Under the pieces are notes generated by a model. The model did not search any database. It had not been told where the DNA came from and worked only from the letters and a program-made list of their open reading frames with translations. Position numbers and translations under genes: made by a program. Shown in pieces: positions 18,261-28,847 of a stretch of 64,000 nt of DNA. Each line of letters starts with the position of its first letter. Position 1 is the first letter of the stretch. Source of the DNA: JBCBSK01 sp965250105 (GTDB taxonomy: Bacteria; Pseudomonadota; Alphaproteobacteria; Rhizobiales; Tepidamorphaceae); contig OZ252290.1 of assembly GCA_965250105.1 (NCBI GenBank), forward strand, positions 2,914,001-2,978,000, given 5' to 3'.

Positions 18261-18878
18261 ATGCCGAGCGCCGAGCCCATTCTCTATCTCCTCGCCAGCG
18301 CCCTACCGCTGATGGCCAGCCCCGGGCCGGCCAATGTCAGCCTGGCCGCGGCCGGATCGACCTTCGGCCTGTCGCGCAGCCTGGCCTTTCTCGCCGGCAG
18401 CGCGACGGGCACCGTCACCGTGCTCTGTCTGGTGGCGACCGGCGTCACGGGCATGATCCTGGCGCTGCCCGTGCTGGCCGGATTTCTGTCGGTTCTCGGT
18501 ATCGGCTATCTCGTCTATCTCGCGCTGCGGATTGCCACCGCGCCGCCGCTGACGACCGCTGGCCCATCCGCGCGGCCCTTCTCGGCGGTCGACGGTTTCG
18601 TCATCGCGCTCGCCAATCCCAAGGCTTTCGCCGCCTTCGGCGCGGTCTTCGCCGGCGCTGGCCTACAGGGCGGCGATCCGCTTGTCGATGCGGTGGTGAC
18701 GATCTTTGTCCTGGCCGTCGCGGTGGTCGTCGTCGCCACGACCTGGCTGGTTGTCGGCGCGGGGCTGTCGGGCCTGTTCCGCCGCCCGGCGACGGCGCGC
18801 GCGATCAACATCCTGTTCGCGGTCACGCTGCTGGCCTCGGTTGCGGTCGCGATACAGCGTCTGCTGACGGTGGAATAG
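18261..18878 (+). CDS. LysE/RhtB family amino-acid exporter
   Basis: Inner-membrane exporter (205 aa) with five to six hydrophobic helices. Family marks are the N-terminal ASPGPANVSLAAAGSTFGL (LysE translocators usually have PGP) and FVIALANPKAFAAFGAVFAG in the middle. It is expected to export an amino acid or related metabolite. The 112 bases to the divergent AraC gene should hold both promoters. The pair lies between tolB and pal, splitting what is usually one tol-pal cluster. Confidence 0.9.
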   Translation: MPSAEPILYLLASALPLMASPGPANVSLAAAGSTFGLSRSLAFLAGSATGTVTVLCLVATGVTGMILALPVLAGFLSVLGIGYLVYLALRIATAPPLTTAGPSARPFSAVDGFVIALANPKAFAAFGAVFAGAGLQGGDPLVDAVVTIFVLAVAVVVVATTWLVVGAGLSGLFRRPATARAINILFAVTLLASVAVAIQRLLTVE

Positions 18879-19033
18879 ACGCGCCGGACGGCGATATCGT
18901 GGCTTGTTTGCAACAGCCTGACGGCGGCACATTATCGCCGGATCGGCGGCGCTTTGGCGTCATGCGGCCGCCGCAATTGCCGCGTTGAAGCGGCGTATCC
19001 GGGCTTGGATGCCGGGTCGTGAAACCGCATCCG

Positions 19034-19044
19034 TTAACCACGTT
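19034..19044 (+). promoter_or_regulatory. TTAACCACGTT motif upstream of pal
   Basis: A CtrA-type half-site (TTAACCA) about 80 bases before the pal start. The same 11 bases occur on the minus strand at 27350-27360, upstream of an outer-membrane protein gene. The pal gap of 244 bases holds nothing else I can name. Confidence 0.35.
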
Positions 19045-19122
19045 CCTGAACGCTCGGTTTACGAAGCCTGTTTAGGTAAAGGGATCATGACTCCGGTCGT
19101 GACGTTTTGAGGAGATACCGGG

Positions 19123-19608
19123 ATGTTGCGTAATTTCAATGGGTCGCGCCGCAGGGCTCTTGCCGTGATGGTGGGCGCGGCGTTCACGGTTGCGGCCTGC
19201 GCGCGCAACAATCAGATGAATGCCGACGGCACCGTCGCGCCGGGCTCGGCGCAGGACTTCGTCGTCAATGTCGGCGATCGCGTCTTCTTCACGGTCGACA
19301 GCTCGCAGCTCACGCCGCAGGCCATGGACACGCTGAACAAGCAGGCCCAATGGCTCAACCTTTATCCGCAATACACGATCCTCGTCGAAGGTCATGCCGA
19401 CGAGCGCGGCACGCGGGAATACAACCTCGCGCTCGGTGCCAGGCGGGCGACGGCGGCGCGCGACTATCTGGTCAGCCGCGGGGTCGCGGCCAACCGCCTG
19501 CAGACGATTTCCTTCGGCAAGGAACGCCCCGTCGCGGTGTGCGACGACGAAAGCTGCTGGTCGCAGAACCGGCGCGCGGTGACCGTGCTCACCAATGCGA
19601 CGAGCTAA
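19123..19608 (+). CDS. pal: peptidoglycan-associated lipoprotein Pal
   Basis: Pal (161 aa) is an outer-membrane lipoprotein that binds peptidoglycan and TolB. The signal peptide ends in the lipobox TVAAC with the lipidated cysteine at residue 26. The OmpA-like domain (about 55-160) holds VFFTVDSSQLTPQAMDTL and the peptidoglycan-binding ILVEGHADERGTREYNLALG. GAGGAGATACCGGG precedes the ATG. A rho-independent terminator follows, so pal can be transcribed alone. Confidence 0.97.
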   Translation: MLRNFNGSRRRALAVMVGAAFTVAACARNNQMNADGTVAPGSAQDFVVNVGDRVFFTVDSSQLTPQAMDTLNKQAQWLNLYPQYTILVEGHADERGTREYNLALGARRATAARDYLVSRGVAANRLQTISFGKERPVAVCDDESCWSQNRRAVTVLTNATS

Positions 19609-19668
19609 CGGGTTTCGGGCCGGCCTTTCCTTGTGATCGGCCGGATCCCGCCTGTCTCGATCGATTTG

Positions 19669-19706
19669 AAAAGGGCCTTGGCGATTGGTCGCCGGGCCCT
19701 TTTTCC
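19669..19706 (+). terminator. rho-independent terminator after pal
   Basis: AAAGGGCC pairs with GGCCCTTTTT around an inner GGCG/CGCC stem, followed by a T run. It lies 60 bases behind the pal stop. The rest of the 328-base gap to cpoB (19707-19936) shows no other feature. Confidence 0.8.
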
Positions 19707-19936
19707 TTGGCCGTTCGCCGGTTTCCGATAGGTCGTGCGTGACCCCGGCGGCGGAGGTCGATCCGCTCATCTGCCGCAGTCTGCCGGATTCCGGCCCAAA
19801 TTTAGCCGCCATCGGGCTTATGGTCTTCACATTGTCGAGAGCTTGTGCCGTCCGGCCCCTCGGGCCTGTATGCCAGGCGCATCGGAAACCCGTGACGGCA
19901 CGACGACCGTCGCGACGCACAACACGTCCGGGGGCC

Positions 19937-21016
19937 ATGCGGATGAGACGATTGGGCGCGGCGGCGCTGCTGCTGGCCGCTCTGTGGCCGATGCCGCCGG
20001 CACAGGCGCAGCAAGTCGAACAAGTGCAGCGCGCGGATCCCGCGCCGCAGGACACGGCCGAGGCGCCGGGCTTCCTGCGCGAGCGGCTGTCGCGGATCGA
20101 AAGCCGGCTCGACGCGCTGCTCGGGCGCGAAACGGCGCCGACGGGCGCGCTGACCCAGCCGGAAGCCGCGATCACCGGCGACGCCACGGTGCCCGTTCCG
20201 ACGGAGACGACGGACGCGGTGCCAAGCTCCGGACTGCGCGCCCGGCTCGATGCCATCGACAGCCGTCTCGAAGCGCTGTCAGACCTGTTGCGAGGCTTGC
20301 GCGAAACGCCGGGCAACGGGGTGGCCGTGGCGGCCCCGGCCGGGCCCGGCGCGCCGCCGGCGCCGCTCGGCCAGCTGCCGGCCGGCGCGTCCAACGGGCC
20401 GCTCGATCTGACGCGGGAAACCATCGCGCCCGTCGATCGCGGCGAGAGGCGCGCGCCGCTTCTGTCGTCGCAACCGCGATTGCCCGTGCCGCCCGCCGAT
20501 GTGCCATCGAACGCCGTGCCGTCGGCTCAAGCGGCGACGCAAGTGCCGCCCCCTTCCGCGCCGGCCGAGCCCGTGACCGCCTTGTCGGCCGTCCCGCCGG
20601 CCGCCGACGTGCTTCGGCCGGCCATCGCCGATCTGCCGCCGCGCGATCTGTATGACCGGGCCTATCGTCATGTTCTGGCCGGCGATTACGGTGCGGCCGA
20701 GATGGATTTCGTCCAGTTCCTGGCGGTGCATCCGACCAACGAGTTCGCCGGCAATGCCACTTTCTGGCTTGGCGAAAGCCTGGCGCGGCAAGGCCGTCAC
20801 GGCGAAGCCGCGCGTCATTTCCTGACCGTGTCGCAAGAAGACCCCGACGGTCCCAAAGCGGCGGAAAGCCTGCTCAAGCTCGGCCTGTCCCTCGATGCCA
20901 TGGGGGAGACGCAGGCGGCTTGTTCGAGCCTGAGGGAAGTCCATGCCCGTTACCCCGATATCGCAGACGACATCGCAGACCGTGCCCGCCAAGCCGTTCA
21001 GGACATCGGCTGCTGA
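19937..21016 (+). CDS. cpoB: Tol-Pal associated cell division coordinator CpoB (YbgF)
   Basis: CpoB (359 aa) is a periplasmic protein that links Tol-Pal with peptidoglycan synthesis at division. Signal peptide MRRLGAAALLLAALWPMPPAQAQ; then two short coiled-coil stretches (LRERLSRIESRLDALLGRE and LRARLDAIDSRLEALSDLL), a long low-complexity Pro/Ala region, and C-terminal TPR repeats (DLYDRAYRHVLAGDYGAAEMDF, AGNATFWLGESLARQGRHGEA, KAAESLLKLGLSLDAMGETQAA). The ATG at 19937 is chosen for the signal peptide. The last 74 bases overlap the start of tilS. Confidence 0.93.
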   Translation: MRMRRLGAAALLLAALWPMPPAQAQQVEQVQRADPAPQDTAEAPGFLRERLSRIESRLDALLGRETAPTGALTQPEAAITGDATVPVPTETTDAVPSSGLRARLDAIDSRLEALSDLLRGLRETPGNGVAVAAPAGPGAPPAPLGQLPAGASNGPLDLTRETIAPVDRGERRAPLLSSQPRLPVPPADVPSNAVPSAQAATQVPPPSAPAEPVTALSAVPPAADVLRPAIADLPPRDLYDRAYRHVLAGDYGAAEMDFVQFLAVHPTNEFAGNATFWLGESLARQGRHGEAARHFLTVSQEDPDGPKAAESLLKLGLSLDAMGETQAACSSLREVHARYPDIADDIADRARQAVQDIGC

Positions 21017-22316
21017 GACGGGCACGGGGCCGCTGCGACCCGACGAGGTCGCCGGCCTGTTCGATGCGCTGGCCCGCCGGTCCGGCGTCATTCTGGCCGT
21101 CTCCGGCGGCGGCGATTCCGTGGCGCTGCTGCTCGCCTATGCCGACTGGCTGCAGGCCCGGCCCGATCGGCCCTTCAGCCTCGTCGCCACGATTGATCAT
21201 GGCCTGCGCGCGGACTCTCGGACCGAAGCCGAGACCGTTGGCCGCTGGTGCGCGGGCCTCGGCCTGAGCCACGACATCGTCGACATTGCCCCGATCGATC
21301 CCGGCCGGAACGTCCAGGACCAGGCGCGCCGGGCGCGCTATGACGCGCTGATGCGGCTTGCCGCGCGGCGCGGCTGCGACACGATCCTGACCGCCCATCA
21401 TCGCGACGATCAGGCCGAGACGCTGTTGATCCGGCTGGCGCGCGGCAGCGGCGTCGACGGGCTGTCGGCAATGGCGCCGGAGACCGAATGGTCCGGCATC
21501 GCGGTCATGCGCCCCTTCATCAACATCGCCAAGGAACGACTTTTGGCGACGCTCGAAGCGCGCGGCCATCCGTTCTTCGATGACCCGTCGAACGAATCCG
21601 ACCGTTTCCTGCGCACCCGCCTGCGCAAGATGATGCCGCAGCTGGCGCGCGACGGGCTGACGCGCGAGCGGCTCGCCGCCACCGCGGCGCGGCTGCGCCG
21701 GGCGCGGACCGCGCTCGAAATCGTGACGCTCGACCATCTCGATCGCTCCGCCGTGCTCGATCCCGGCGGCTTCGCGACGGTCGATTCCCATGCCCTGGTC
21801 GACGCGCCCGAGGAGATCGCGTTGCGCGCGCTGTCGCGGCTCGTTCTGACCGTCGGCGGCGGGCCCTATCCGACCCAGATCGAGAAGATCGAAGGGCTCT
21901 ACGAGCGCATTCTCGTCGGCAATGGCAAGCGCTTCGCCGGCGCGACGCTCGGCGGCTGCCGGATCGTGCCCGAACGCGGCCGGCTGTTGTTCGTGCGCGA
22001 ACTCGGCCGCGCCAATGGCGCCGAGATCAGGCTCGATCCCGGCGAGGCGACGGTGTTCGACCATCGCTTCCAGGTCGGGCTGCCGGAAGACGCGCCGCGC
22101 GGCGCCGTGGTCCGGCCGCTCGGCGTCGACGGCTGGTCGCATGTCGGCGAGGCGGGTGCCCGGCGGGCCCTGCCGGCGGTCGCCGGGCGCACGCTGCCCG
22201 CCTTCTTCATCGACGGCGCGCTGATCGCCGCGCCGCATGCCGAAGGCCTGCCCGCCCGCTTCGCGCCGGAAGGCTTCCGCGCCGATTTCATCGATTTCCG
22301 CGAGCGGATGGGCTAG
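20943..22316 (+). CDS. tilS: tRNA(Ile)-lysidine synthetase
   Basis: TilS (457 aa) attaches lysine to C34 of the CAU-anticodon tRNA-Ile so that it reads AUA. The PP-loop SGGGDS lies at residues 54-59, followed by ATIDHGLRADS and the HHRDDQAETLLIRL segment. ATG 20943 has a good GAGGGAAG ribosome-binding site inside cpoB, giving a 74-base overlap; no later start with similar support is seen before the conserved region. The first 30 residues are poorly conserved. It precedes ftsH, as in many alphaproteobacteria. Confidence 0.95.
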   Translation: MPVTPISQTTSQTVPAKPFRTSAAETGTGPLRPDEVAGLFDALARRSGVILAVSGGGDSVALLLAYADWLQARPDRPFSLVATIDHGLRADSRTEAETVGRWCAGLGLSHDIVDIAPIDPGRNVQDQARRARYDALMRLAARRGCDTILTAHHRDDQAETLLIRLARGSGVDGLSAMAPETEWSGIAVMRPFINIAKERLLATLEARGHPFFDDPSNESDRFLRTRLRKMMPQLARDGLTRERLAATAARLRRARTALEIVTLDHLDRSAVLDPGGFATVDSHALVDAPEEIALRALSRLVLTVGGGPYPTQIEKIEGLYERILVGNGKRFAGATLGGCRIVPERGRLLFVRELGRANGAEIRLDPGEATVFDHRFQVGLPEDAPRGAVVRPLGVDGWSHVGEAGARRALPAVAGRTLPAFFIDGALIAAPHAEGLPARFAPEGFRADFIDFRERMG

Positions 22317-22450
22317 CCATTGGCGTGACGGGCGTGGCCGCCGGACCGATCCGTCCGAGCCCATGCGCGCCTTCGATGCGGCATCGTTTCGCACGCGCCG
22401 CCGCGACAAAGCGGCATTGCGGCTTCACATTGCCCGAGCCTCTCCCTATG

Positions 22451-22456
22451 TTAACC
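22451..22456 (+). promoter_or_regulatory. TTAACC half-site upstream of ftsH
   Basis: TTAACCA starts 115 bases before the ftsH start in a 249-base gap after tilS. It is a possible CtrA half-site; no second half at N7 is present. Nothing else is recognisable in this gap. Confidence 0.25.
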
Positions 22457-22565
22457 AGCACGCGAAGACGCCATTGCCAGATAATCGGCACGGCGCGACA
22501 ACTGAGATCCGATCATTGCCGCTGAGACACCGCCGGTTGTGGTGCGGCTGAAGAGGGCGTTCTGA

Positions 22566-24503
<1,938 letters not shown>

Positions 24504-24538
24504 CGCGCCGCTCGCAAATCGCGATCGATGTGACATCC

Positions 24539-24572
24539 GAAAGGGCCGGACGTAAGACGTCCGGCCCTTTTG
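24539..24572 (+). terminator. rho-independent terminator after ftsH
   Basis: An 11-base perfect stem (GGGCCGGACGT / ACGTCCGGCCC) with an AAG loop, flanked by AAA and TTTT. It ends the tilS-ftsH unit. Confidence 0.92.
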
Positions 24573-24751
24573 CCGTCATCTCCCATCATCGGCGGTTGTA
24601 ACGCTCGCTTACCAATTTTGAACGCAGGATAGGCCGTCGCCTGCTACACAGCTCGTCTGTGGAAAGGGCAGCGATCGGGCGCGGCGGTGTTGTGGCGCGA
24701 GTTTAGGCCAGCGCCGGACGATTGGGCCTATGTAAGGATCTGGGGGCGGAG

Positions 24752-26101
24752 ATGGGCGGCAAGTTCTTTGGCACCGACGGCATTCGCGGTTTCGCCAACC
24801 GGGCGCCGATGACGGCTGAAACCGCGCTCAAGGTGGGCATGGCCGCCGGCGTCGCGTTTCGCCGCGGCAAGCACCGCCACCGGGTGGTCATTGGCAAGGA
24901 TACCCGCCTGTCGGGCTATATGATCGAGAACGCGCTGGTCGCCGGCTTCACCTCGGTCGGCATGGATGTGTTCCTGCTCGGCCCGATGCCGACGCCGGCC
25001 GTCGCCATGCTGACCAAGTCGCTGCGCGCCGATCTCGGCGTGATGATCTCGGCCTCGCACAACGCGTTCCACGATAACGGGATCAAGCTGTTCGATCCCG
25101 ACGGCTTCAAGCTGTCGGACGAGACGGAAGCCGAGATCGAGGCGCTGATCGACAGCGATCTCGGCACGCATTATGCCGGCGCCATCGACATCGGCCGCGC
25201 CAAGCGGATCGATTCGACCGATGCCCGCTATATCGAGTTTGCCAAGCGCACCCTTCCGCGCACCATCAATCTCGAAGGCATGCGGGTGGCGATCGACTGC
25301 GCCAATGGGGCCGCCTACAAGGTCGCTCCCGCCGCGCTCTGGGAACTCGGCGCCGAGGTCTTCCCGATCGGCGACAATCCCAACGGCTTCAACATCAACA
25401 AGGAATGCGGATCGACCGCGCCCGAGGCGCTTTTGAAGAAGGTCCATGAGGTGCGCGCCGATATCGGCATCGCGCTCGATGGCGATGCCGACCGGGTGCT
25501 GATCGTCGACGAGCGCGGCGATATCGTCGACGGCGATCAGCTGATGGCGGTCGTGGCGAAATCCTTCGCCGACGATTCGCGTCTCTCGCAGCCCGGCATC
25601 GTCGCCACCGTGATGTCCAATCTGGGGCTCGAGCGCTATCTCGACGGCATGGGGCTCAGCCTGCACCGCACGCCGGTCGGCGATCGCTATGTGGCAGCGG
25701 AAATGCGCAGCCATGGCTACAATGTCGGCGGCGAGCAGTCCGGCCACATCATCCTGTCGGACTTCACCACCACCGGCGACGGCCTCGTCGCCGCGCTTCA
25801 GGTGCTCGCCGTGGTGGCGCGGTCGGAGAAGCCGGTCAGCGAGGTCTGCCACCGCTTCGACCCCTATCCGCAGATCCTCAAGAATGTCCGCTACCGCAAG
25901 GAAGCCGGCACGCCGCTGGAAATCGACAGCGTCCAGTCGGCGATCGATGACGGGCGTAACCGGCTTGGCAATACCGGCAGGTTGGTCATTCGCCCGTCGG
26001 GCACCGAACCGGTCATCCGGGTGATGGCGGAAGGCGACGACGAGGCGCTGGTCGGCGCCGTCGTCAACGATATCGTTTCGGCGCTCGAAGGGGCCGCCTG
26101 A
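24752..26101 (+). CDS. glmM: phosphoglucosamine mutase
   Basis: GlmM (449 aa) converts glucosamine-6-phosphate to glucosamine-1-phosphate on the way to UDP-GlcNAc for peptidoglycan and lipopolysaccharide. The catalytic serine is S102 in MISASHNAFHDNG, the metal loop is DGDADRVL, and the phosphate-binding RPSGTEPVIRVM is near the end. ATG 24752 has a GGGGGCGG ribosome-binding site and the family start GGKFFGTDGIRG; a TTG ten codons earlier is less likely. The gene has its own upstream gap behind the ftsH terminator. Confidence 0.98.
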   Translation: MGGKFFGTDGIRGFANRAPMTAETALKVGMAAGVAFRRGKHRHRVVIGKDTRLSGYMIENALVAGFTSVGMDVFLLGPMPTPAVAMLTKSLRADLGVMISASHNAFHDNGIKLFDPDGFKLSDETEAEIEALIDSDLGTHYAGAIDIGRAKRIDSTDARYIEFAKRTLPRTINLEGMRVAIDCANGAAYKVAPAALWELGAEVFPIGDNPNGFNINKECGSTAPEALLKKVHEVRADIGIALDGDADRVLIVDERGDIVDGDQLMAVVAKSFADDSRLSQPGIVATVMSNLGLERYLDGMGLSLHRTPVGDRYVAAEMRSHGYNVGGEQSGHIILSDFTTTGDGLVAALQVLAVVARSEKPVSEVCHRFDPYPQILKNVRYRKEAGTPLEIDSVQSAIDDGRNRLGNTGRLVIRPSGTEPVIRVMAEGDDEALVGAVVNDIVSALEGAA

Positions 26102-26106
26102 GCGCG

Positions 26107-27279
26107 TCAGCCGTCGCCGAGAACGTCGCCCAGCGCCTCGAACAGCCGGTCGATATCGTCGGCATCGTTATAGACATGCGGTGTCACGCGTAAGGAATCG
26201 CCGCGCCGGCTGAGAAAGACCCGGCGCTCCATCAGCCGGTCGGTCAGTTCGTCCGGCATCCCGTCGGGAAAGCCGAGACCCAGGAAATGGCCGGCGCGCC
26301 CGTCGAGCGGCACCGAGGTCAGGCCGAACGCGGCATCGGCGCGCTCGGCGATCGCCACCGTGACGTCCGACAAGGTCGCGGCGATGTTCGGAACGCCCCA
26401 GTCGAGCAACTGGCCGAACGCGGTTTCGAGCACCGGCATCAGATGAAAGCTTGAGCGCGCGCCCATGTCGAACCGGCGCGCGCCCGGCTGGTGCGCGTCC
26501 TGATAGTCGAGCAGTCGAGCGAAGTCCTCGCTGCCGGCCCGCGTGATCCAGTTCTCCTCGAGCGGCCGCCCGCCATGGTGGCGCGGCGCGACATAGAGCG
26601 TGCCAAGGCTGTAGGGGCCGAGCTGCCATTTATAGCTCGCCGCGACCGCGAAATCCGGGTCGACGTCGCGCGCCGAGAAGGGCAGGGCGCCCAGGGACTG
26701 CGTCAGGTCGAGCACCAGGGCCGCGCCATGCGTCCGCGCCTTTTGCCCGACACGCACGAGATCGACCAGCGAACCGTCCGTCCAGTGACAGTTCGGCACC
26801 GCGACGATCGCCGTCCGATCGCCGATGCGGTCGAGCAGTGCTCGCGTCCAGTCGGTGCCGCCATCCGGCGTCGCGGCGTCGGCGCGCGGCAGCGTGACGA
26901 GCGCGGCCCCCGTCTCGGCCGCCCGCCGCTGCCAGATGTAGACATGCGAGGGGAACTGGTCTTCGAGCACGAGGATCTCCTGGCCGGCCGACACGGACAG
27001 GTTCCCGGCCGCCGTCGCCAGCCCGTAGGAGGCCGATGGCGCGAGCGCGATGTCGTCGGCGGTCGCGTCATAAAGCCGGGCCGCCAGCGAACGCGCGCGC
27101 TCGACGGGCTCGAAGAAATCCTTGGGCGCGATGGTCCAGGGCGCCGCCTTGCAGCGCATGCCCGTTTCACCCGCCGCGACGGACGCCATCGACAAGGGGC
27201 CGATATAGGCCGCGTTGAGATAGGCGGTATCGCGCGGCAGATCGAAGAGATGGCGCTGGCTCGGCAGTTTGGTCGACAC
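26107..27279 (-). CDS. class V (cysteine desulfurase-like) PLP aminotransferase
   Basis: PLP enzyme (390 aa) of fold type I, class V. The cofactor lysine is in AASYKWQLGPYSLG, with the aspartate in LVLDLTQSLGALPF upstream. The sequence is closer to isopenicillin-epimerase/kynureninase-like class V proteins than to IscS; there is no desulfurase cysteine loop that I can recognise. GTG 27279 is preferred because AAAGGGG lies five bases upstream; GTG 27294 is an alternative. It ends five bases from the convergent glmM stop. Substrate unknown. Confidence 0.85.
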   Translation of the reverse strand: MSTKLPSQRHLFDLPRDTAYLNAAYIGPLSMASVAAGETGMRCKAAPWTIAPKDFFEPVERARSLAARLYDATADDIALAPSASYGLATAAGNLSVSAGQEILVLEDQFPSHVYIWQRRAAETGAALVTLPRADAATPDGGTDWTRALLDRIGDRTAIVAVPNCHWTDGSLVDLVRVGQKARTHGAALVLDLTQSLGALPFSARDVDPDFAVAASYKWQLGPYSLGTLYVAPRHHGGRPLEENWITRAGSEDFARLLDYQDAHQPGARRFDMGARSSFHLMPVLETAFGQLLDWGVPNIAATLSDVTVAIAERADAAFGLTSVPLDGRAGHFLGLGFPDGMPDELTDRLMERRVFLSRRGDSLRVTPHVYNDADDIDRLFEALGDVLGDG

Positions 27280-27342
27280 GATGGCCCCTTTCACGGACGT
27301 TCGCCTGGCTGTTGCGCGGCGCGCTTTCGCTCAATCGGCATG

Positions 27343-27361
27343 CTTAATCAACGTGGTTAAG
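27343..27361. promoter_or_regulatory. palindrome CTTAA-N9-TTAAG upstream of an outer-membrane protein gene
   Basis: CTTAATCAACGTGGTTAAG is an imperfect palindrome about 100 bases before the porin start, in the gap shared with the divergent aminotransferase. On the minus strand it reads TTAACCACGTT, identical to the site before pal. The N9 spacing differs from the CtrA N7. Confidence 0.4.
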
Positions 27362-27458
27362 CGCTCATTTACGGTCATCCGGCATCATCTAGACGATCCG
27401 GCTCTTGTCGAGCCGCCCATGAAATGCCCCCTGCGCGGGCCGGAAAGACCGTAACGTC

Positions 27459-28337
27459 ATGACCAAGACCTTCAAGCTGTTCCTCGCCGGCACGATTGCC
27501 GCTATGGCCGCGACCGGCGCCCTCGGCACGAACGCGGCTCTTGCCGCCGACCTCCTGCCGCCGCCGCCCGAGCCGCTGCCGGAAGTCTACGTCCCGTCCT
27601 ATGGATCCTGGTATCTGCGCGGCGATGTCGGGCTCGGCATCACCTCCGGAGGCGATTGGCATCAGGCGGACGTGACGGCGGCGCATGGCCGGTTCATCGA
27701 GGAGGATCTCGGCGACACCTTCTTCGTCGGCGGTGGCATCGGCTATAAGTTCAACAACTGGCTGCGCGCCGATTTCACGGCCGAATATCGCGGCACGCTC
27801 GATGTCGACGGCATCGACGAATACAAGTTTACCTGCACCTTTTCCGGCGGCTCCTGCGGCGATGTGGGTGACGTCATCAAGCGCAATAATGTGTGGAACG
27901 GCAGTATCTCATCGACCGTCCTCCTGGTGAATGCCTATGCCGATCTCGGCAGCTATGCGGGCCTGACGCCGTTCATCGGCGGCGGCATCGGCGCGGCCTA
28001 CAACCGGTTTTCGGCCGGCGTCGAATTCGACACCTCGGATCTCGGCGGTGGCGGCCGCGTCGGCGCGAATGGCGAGTGGAGTTTCGCCTGGGCGCTGATG
28101 GGCGGGCTCGGCTATCAGGTCAATGATCGGCTGGCCCTGGAACTCGGCTATCGCTACATGAATCTCGGCGATGTCGAGACCGGCGACGTGGTCTGCCTGA
28201 ACCATGTTCATTGCGTGCTCGACCCGCTGAAGATCGACAACATCTATTCGCACGACATCCGGCTTGGCATGCGCTGGCATTTCGGCGGCGCGGAACCGGT
28301 CTATATTCCCGAAGAACCGCTTCTGGTTAAATATTGA
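27459..28337 (+). CDS. Omp25/Omp31-like outer-membrane beta-barrel protein
   Basis: Outer-membrane protein (292 aa) with a signal peptide ending AALAA and then a Pro-rich start (DLLPPPPEPLPEVYVP) typical of rhizobial Omp25/31-type barrels. Alternating aromatic/Gly-rich strands follow (SWYLRGDVGLGITSG, TFFVGGGIGYKFNNWLRADF, LTPFIGGGIGAAYNRF, FAWALMGGLGYQVNDRLALELGYRY). Two Cys pairs (TCTFSGGSCG and CLNHVHC) are unusual for this family and may form extracellular disulfides. Barrel strands cannot be counted safely by eye. Function: structural/porin-like, by family. Confidence 0.85.
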   Translation: MTKTFKLFLAGTIAAMAATGALGTNAALAADLLPPPPEPLPEVYVPSYGSWYLRGDVGLGITSGGDWHQADVTAAHGRFIEEDLGDTFFVGGGIGYKFNNWLRADFTAEYRGTLDVDGIDEYKFTCTFSGGSCGDVGDVIKRNNVWNGSISSTVLLVNAYADLGSYAGLTPFIGGGIGAAYNRFSAGVEFDTSDLGGGGRVGANGEWSFAWALMGGLGYQVNDRLALELGYRYMNLGDVETGDVVCLNHVHCVLDPLKIDNIYSHDIRLGMRWHFGGAEPVYIPEEPLLVKY

Positions 28338-28340
28338 CAC

Positions 28341-28438
28341 CGGAGCGGTTCCAAGCGGGGACGGATTTTCGCCTGGAATCGCGTCGAATCAACGGCTTGG
28401 GAGGCATCCAGTGAACCGGAGTTTGCTGGATGTATTCT
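28341..28438 (+). repeat. dispersed intergenic repeat, family R2, copy A
   Basis: About 100 bases that align along their whole length with the reverse complement of 50771-50873: shared blocks include GAGC-GTTCCA, GCGGG-ACGG, GAATCAAC-GCT, CATCCA-TGAACCG and CTGGAT-T-TTCT. The inner part CATCCAG...CTGGATG is self-complementary. It is followed at once by an R1 copy, so the 510-base gap to the next gene is mostly repeats; 28586-28847 shows no further feature. Confidence 0.75.
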
Positions 28439-28449
28439 GCCGGGGTACC

Positions 28450-28585
28450 TAAAAAGGCCCCGCGATCGTAGCCCATCCTTCGAGACGTTGCCCTCAGGAT
28501 GAGGAGAACAGACGGGTGGGCCTCACCCTGAGGAGGCCCGTGGCGCCCTCTCGAAGGGGCGGGCCATCTTTCAACAATCCGCTAA
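28450..28585. repeat. dispersed intergenic repeat, family R1, copy 2
   Basis: Near-identical blocks in the same order as 7463-7600: AAGGCCCCGCG, GCCCATCCTTCGAGACG, CCTCAGGATGAGG, CCTCACCCTGAGGAGGCCCGT and TCTCGAAGGGGCGGGC. This copy ends TTTCAACAATCCGC, the inverse of the TGTTGAA that begins copy 1, which suggests terminal inverted repeats. Confidence 0.85.
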
Positions 28586-28847
28586 GGCGCGACCGGGTCC
28601 TTTGCCGGCGCGCCATCTCTCCCGTCGGCCTCGGATAGCGCATCCGGGGCCGTTTCGGTTGCGTAGGACAGGTGTTGCCGGCGCGTATCACATGGTGACA
28701 ATCGGGGGCGGCGGTCGCGATAAGCTCTTGTCGGTGCTGTGATTGGGGCGCTATCCCGATGTCATGCTAGCCTTTCGGCGCCGGATGGATGCCGGGAAAC
28801 GGATTACCCGCCGGTCGACGGCGGGTCCTACAGATTTAGGGGATGAC

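Noticed and set aside
27344..27360. TTAA-N9-TTAA as a full CtrA box
   Set aside because: The spacing is nine, not the seven of the CtrA consensus; kept only as a palindrome with a half-site.
28338..28847. A gene in the 510-base gap before the MipA-type gene
   Set aside because: The gap consists largely of R2 and R1 repeats; the short open frames there have no starts with ribosome-binding sites.
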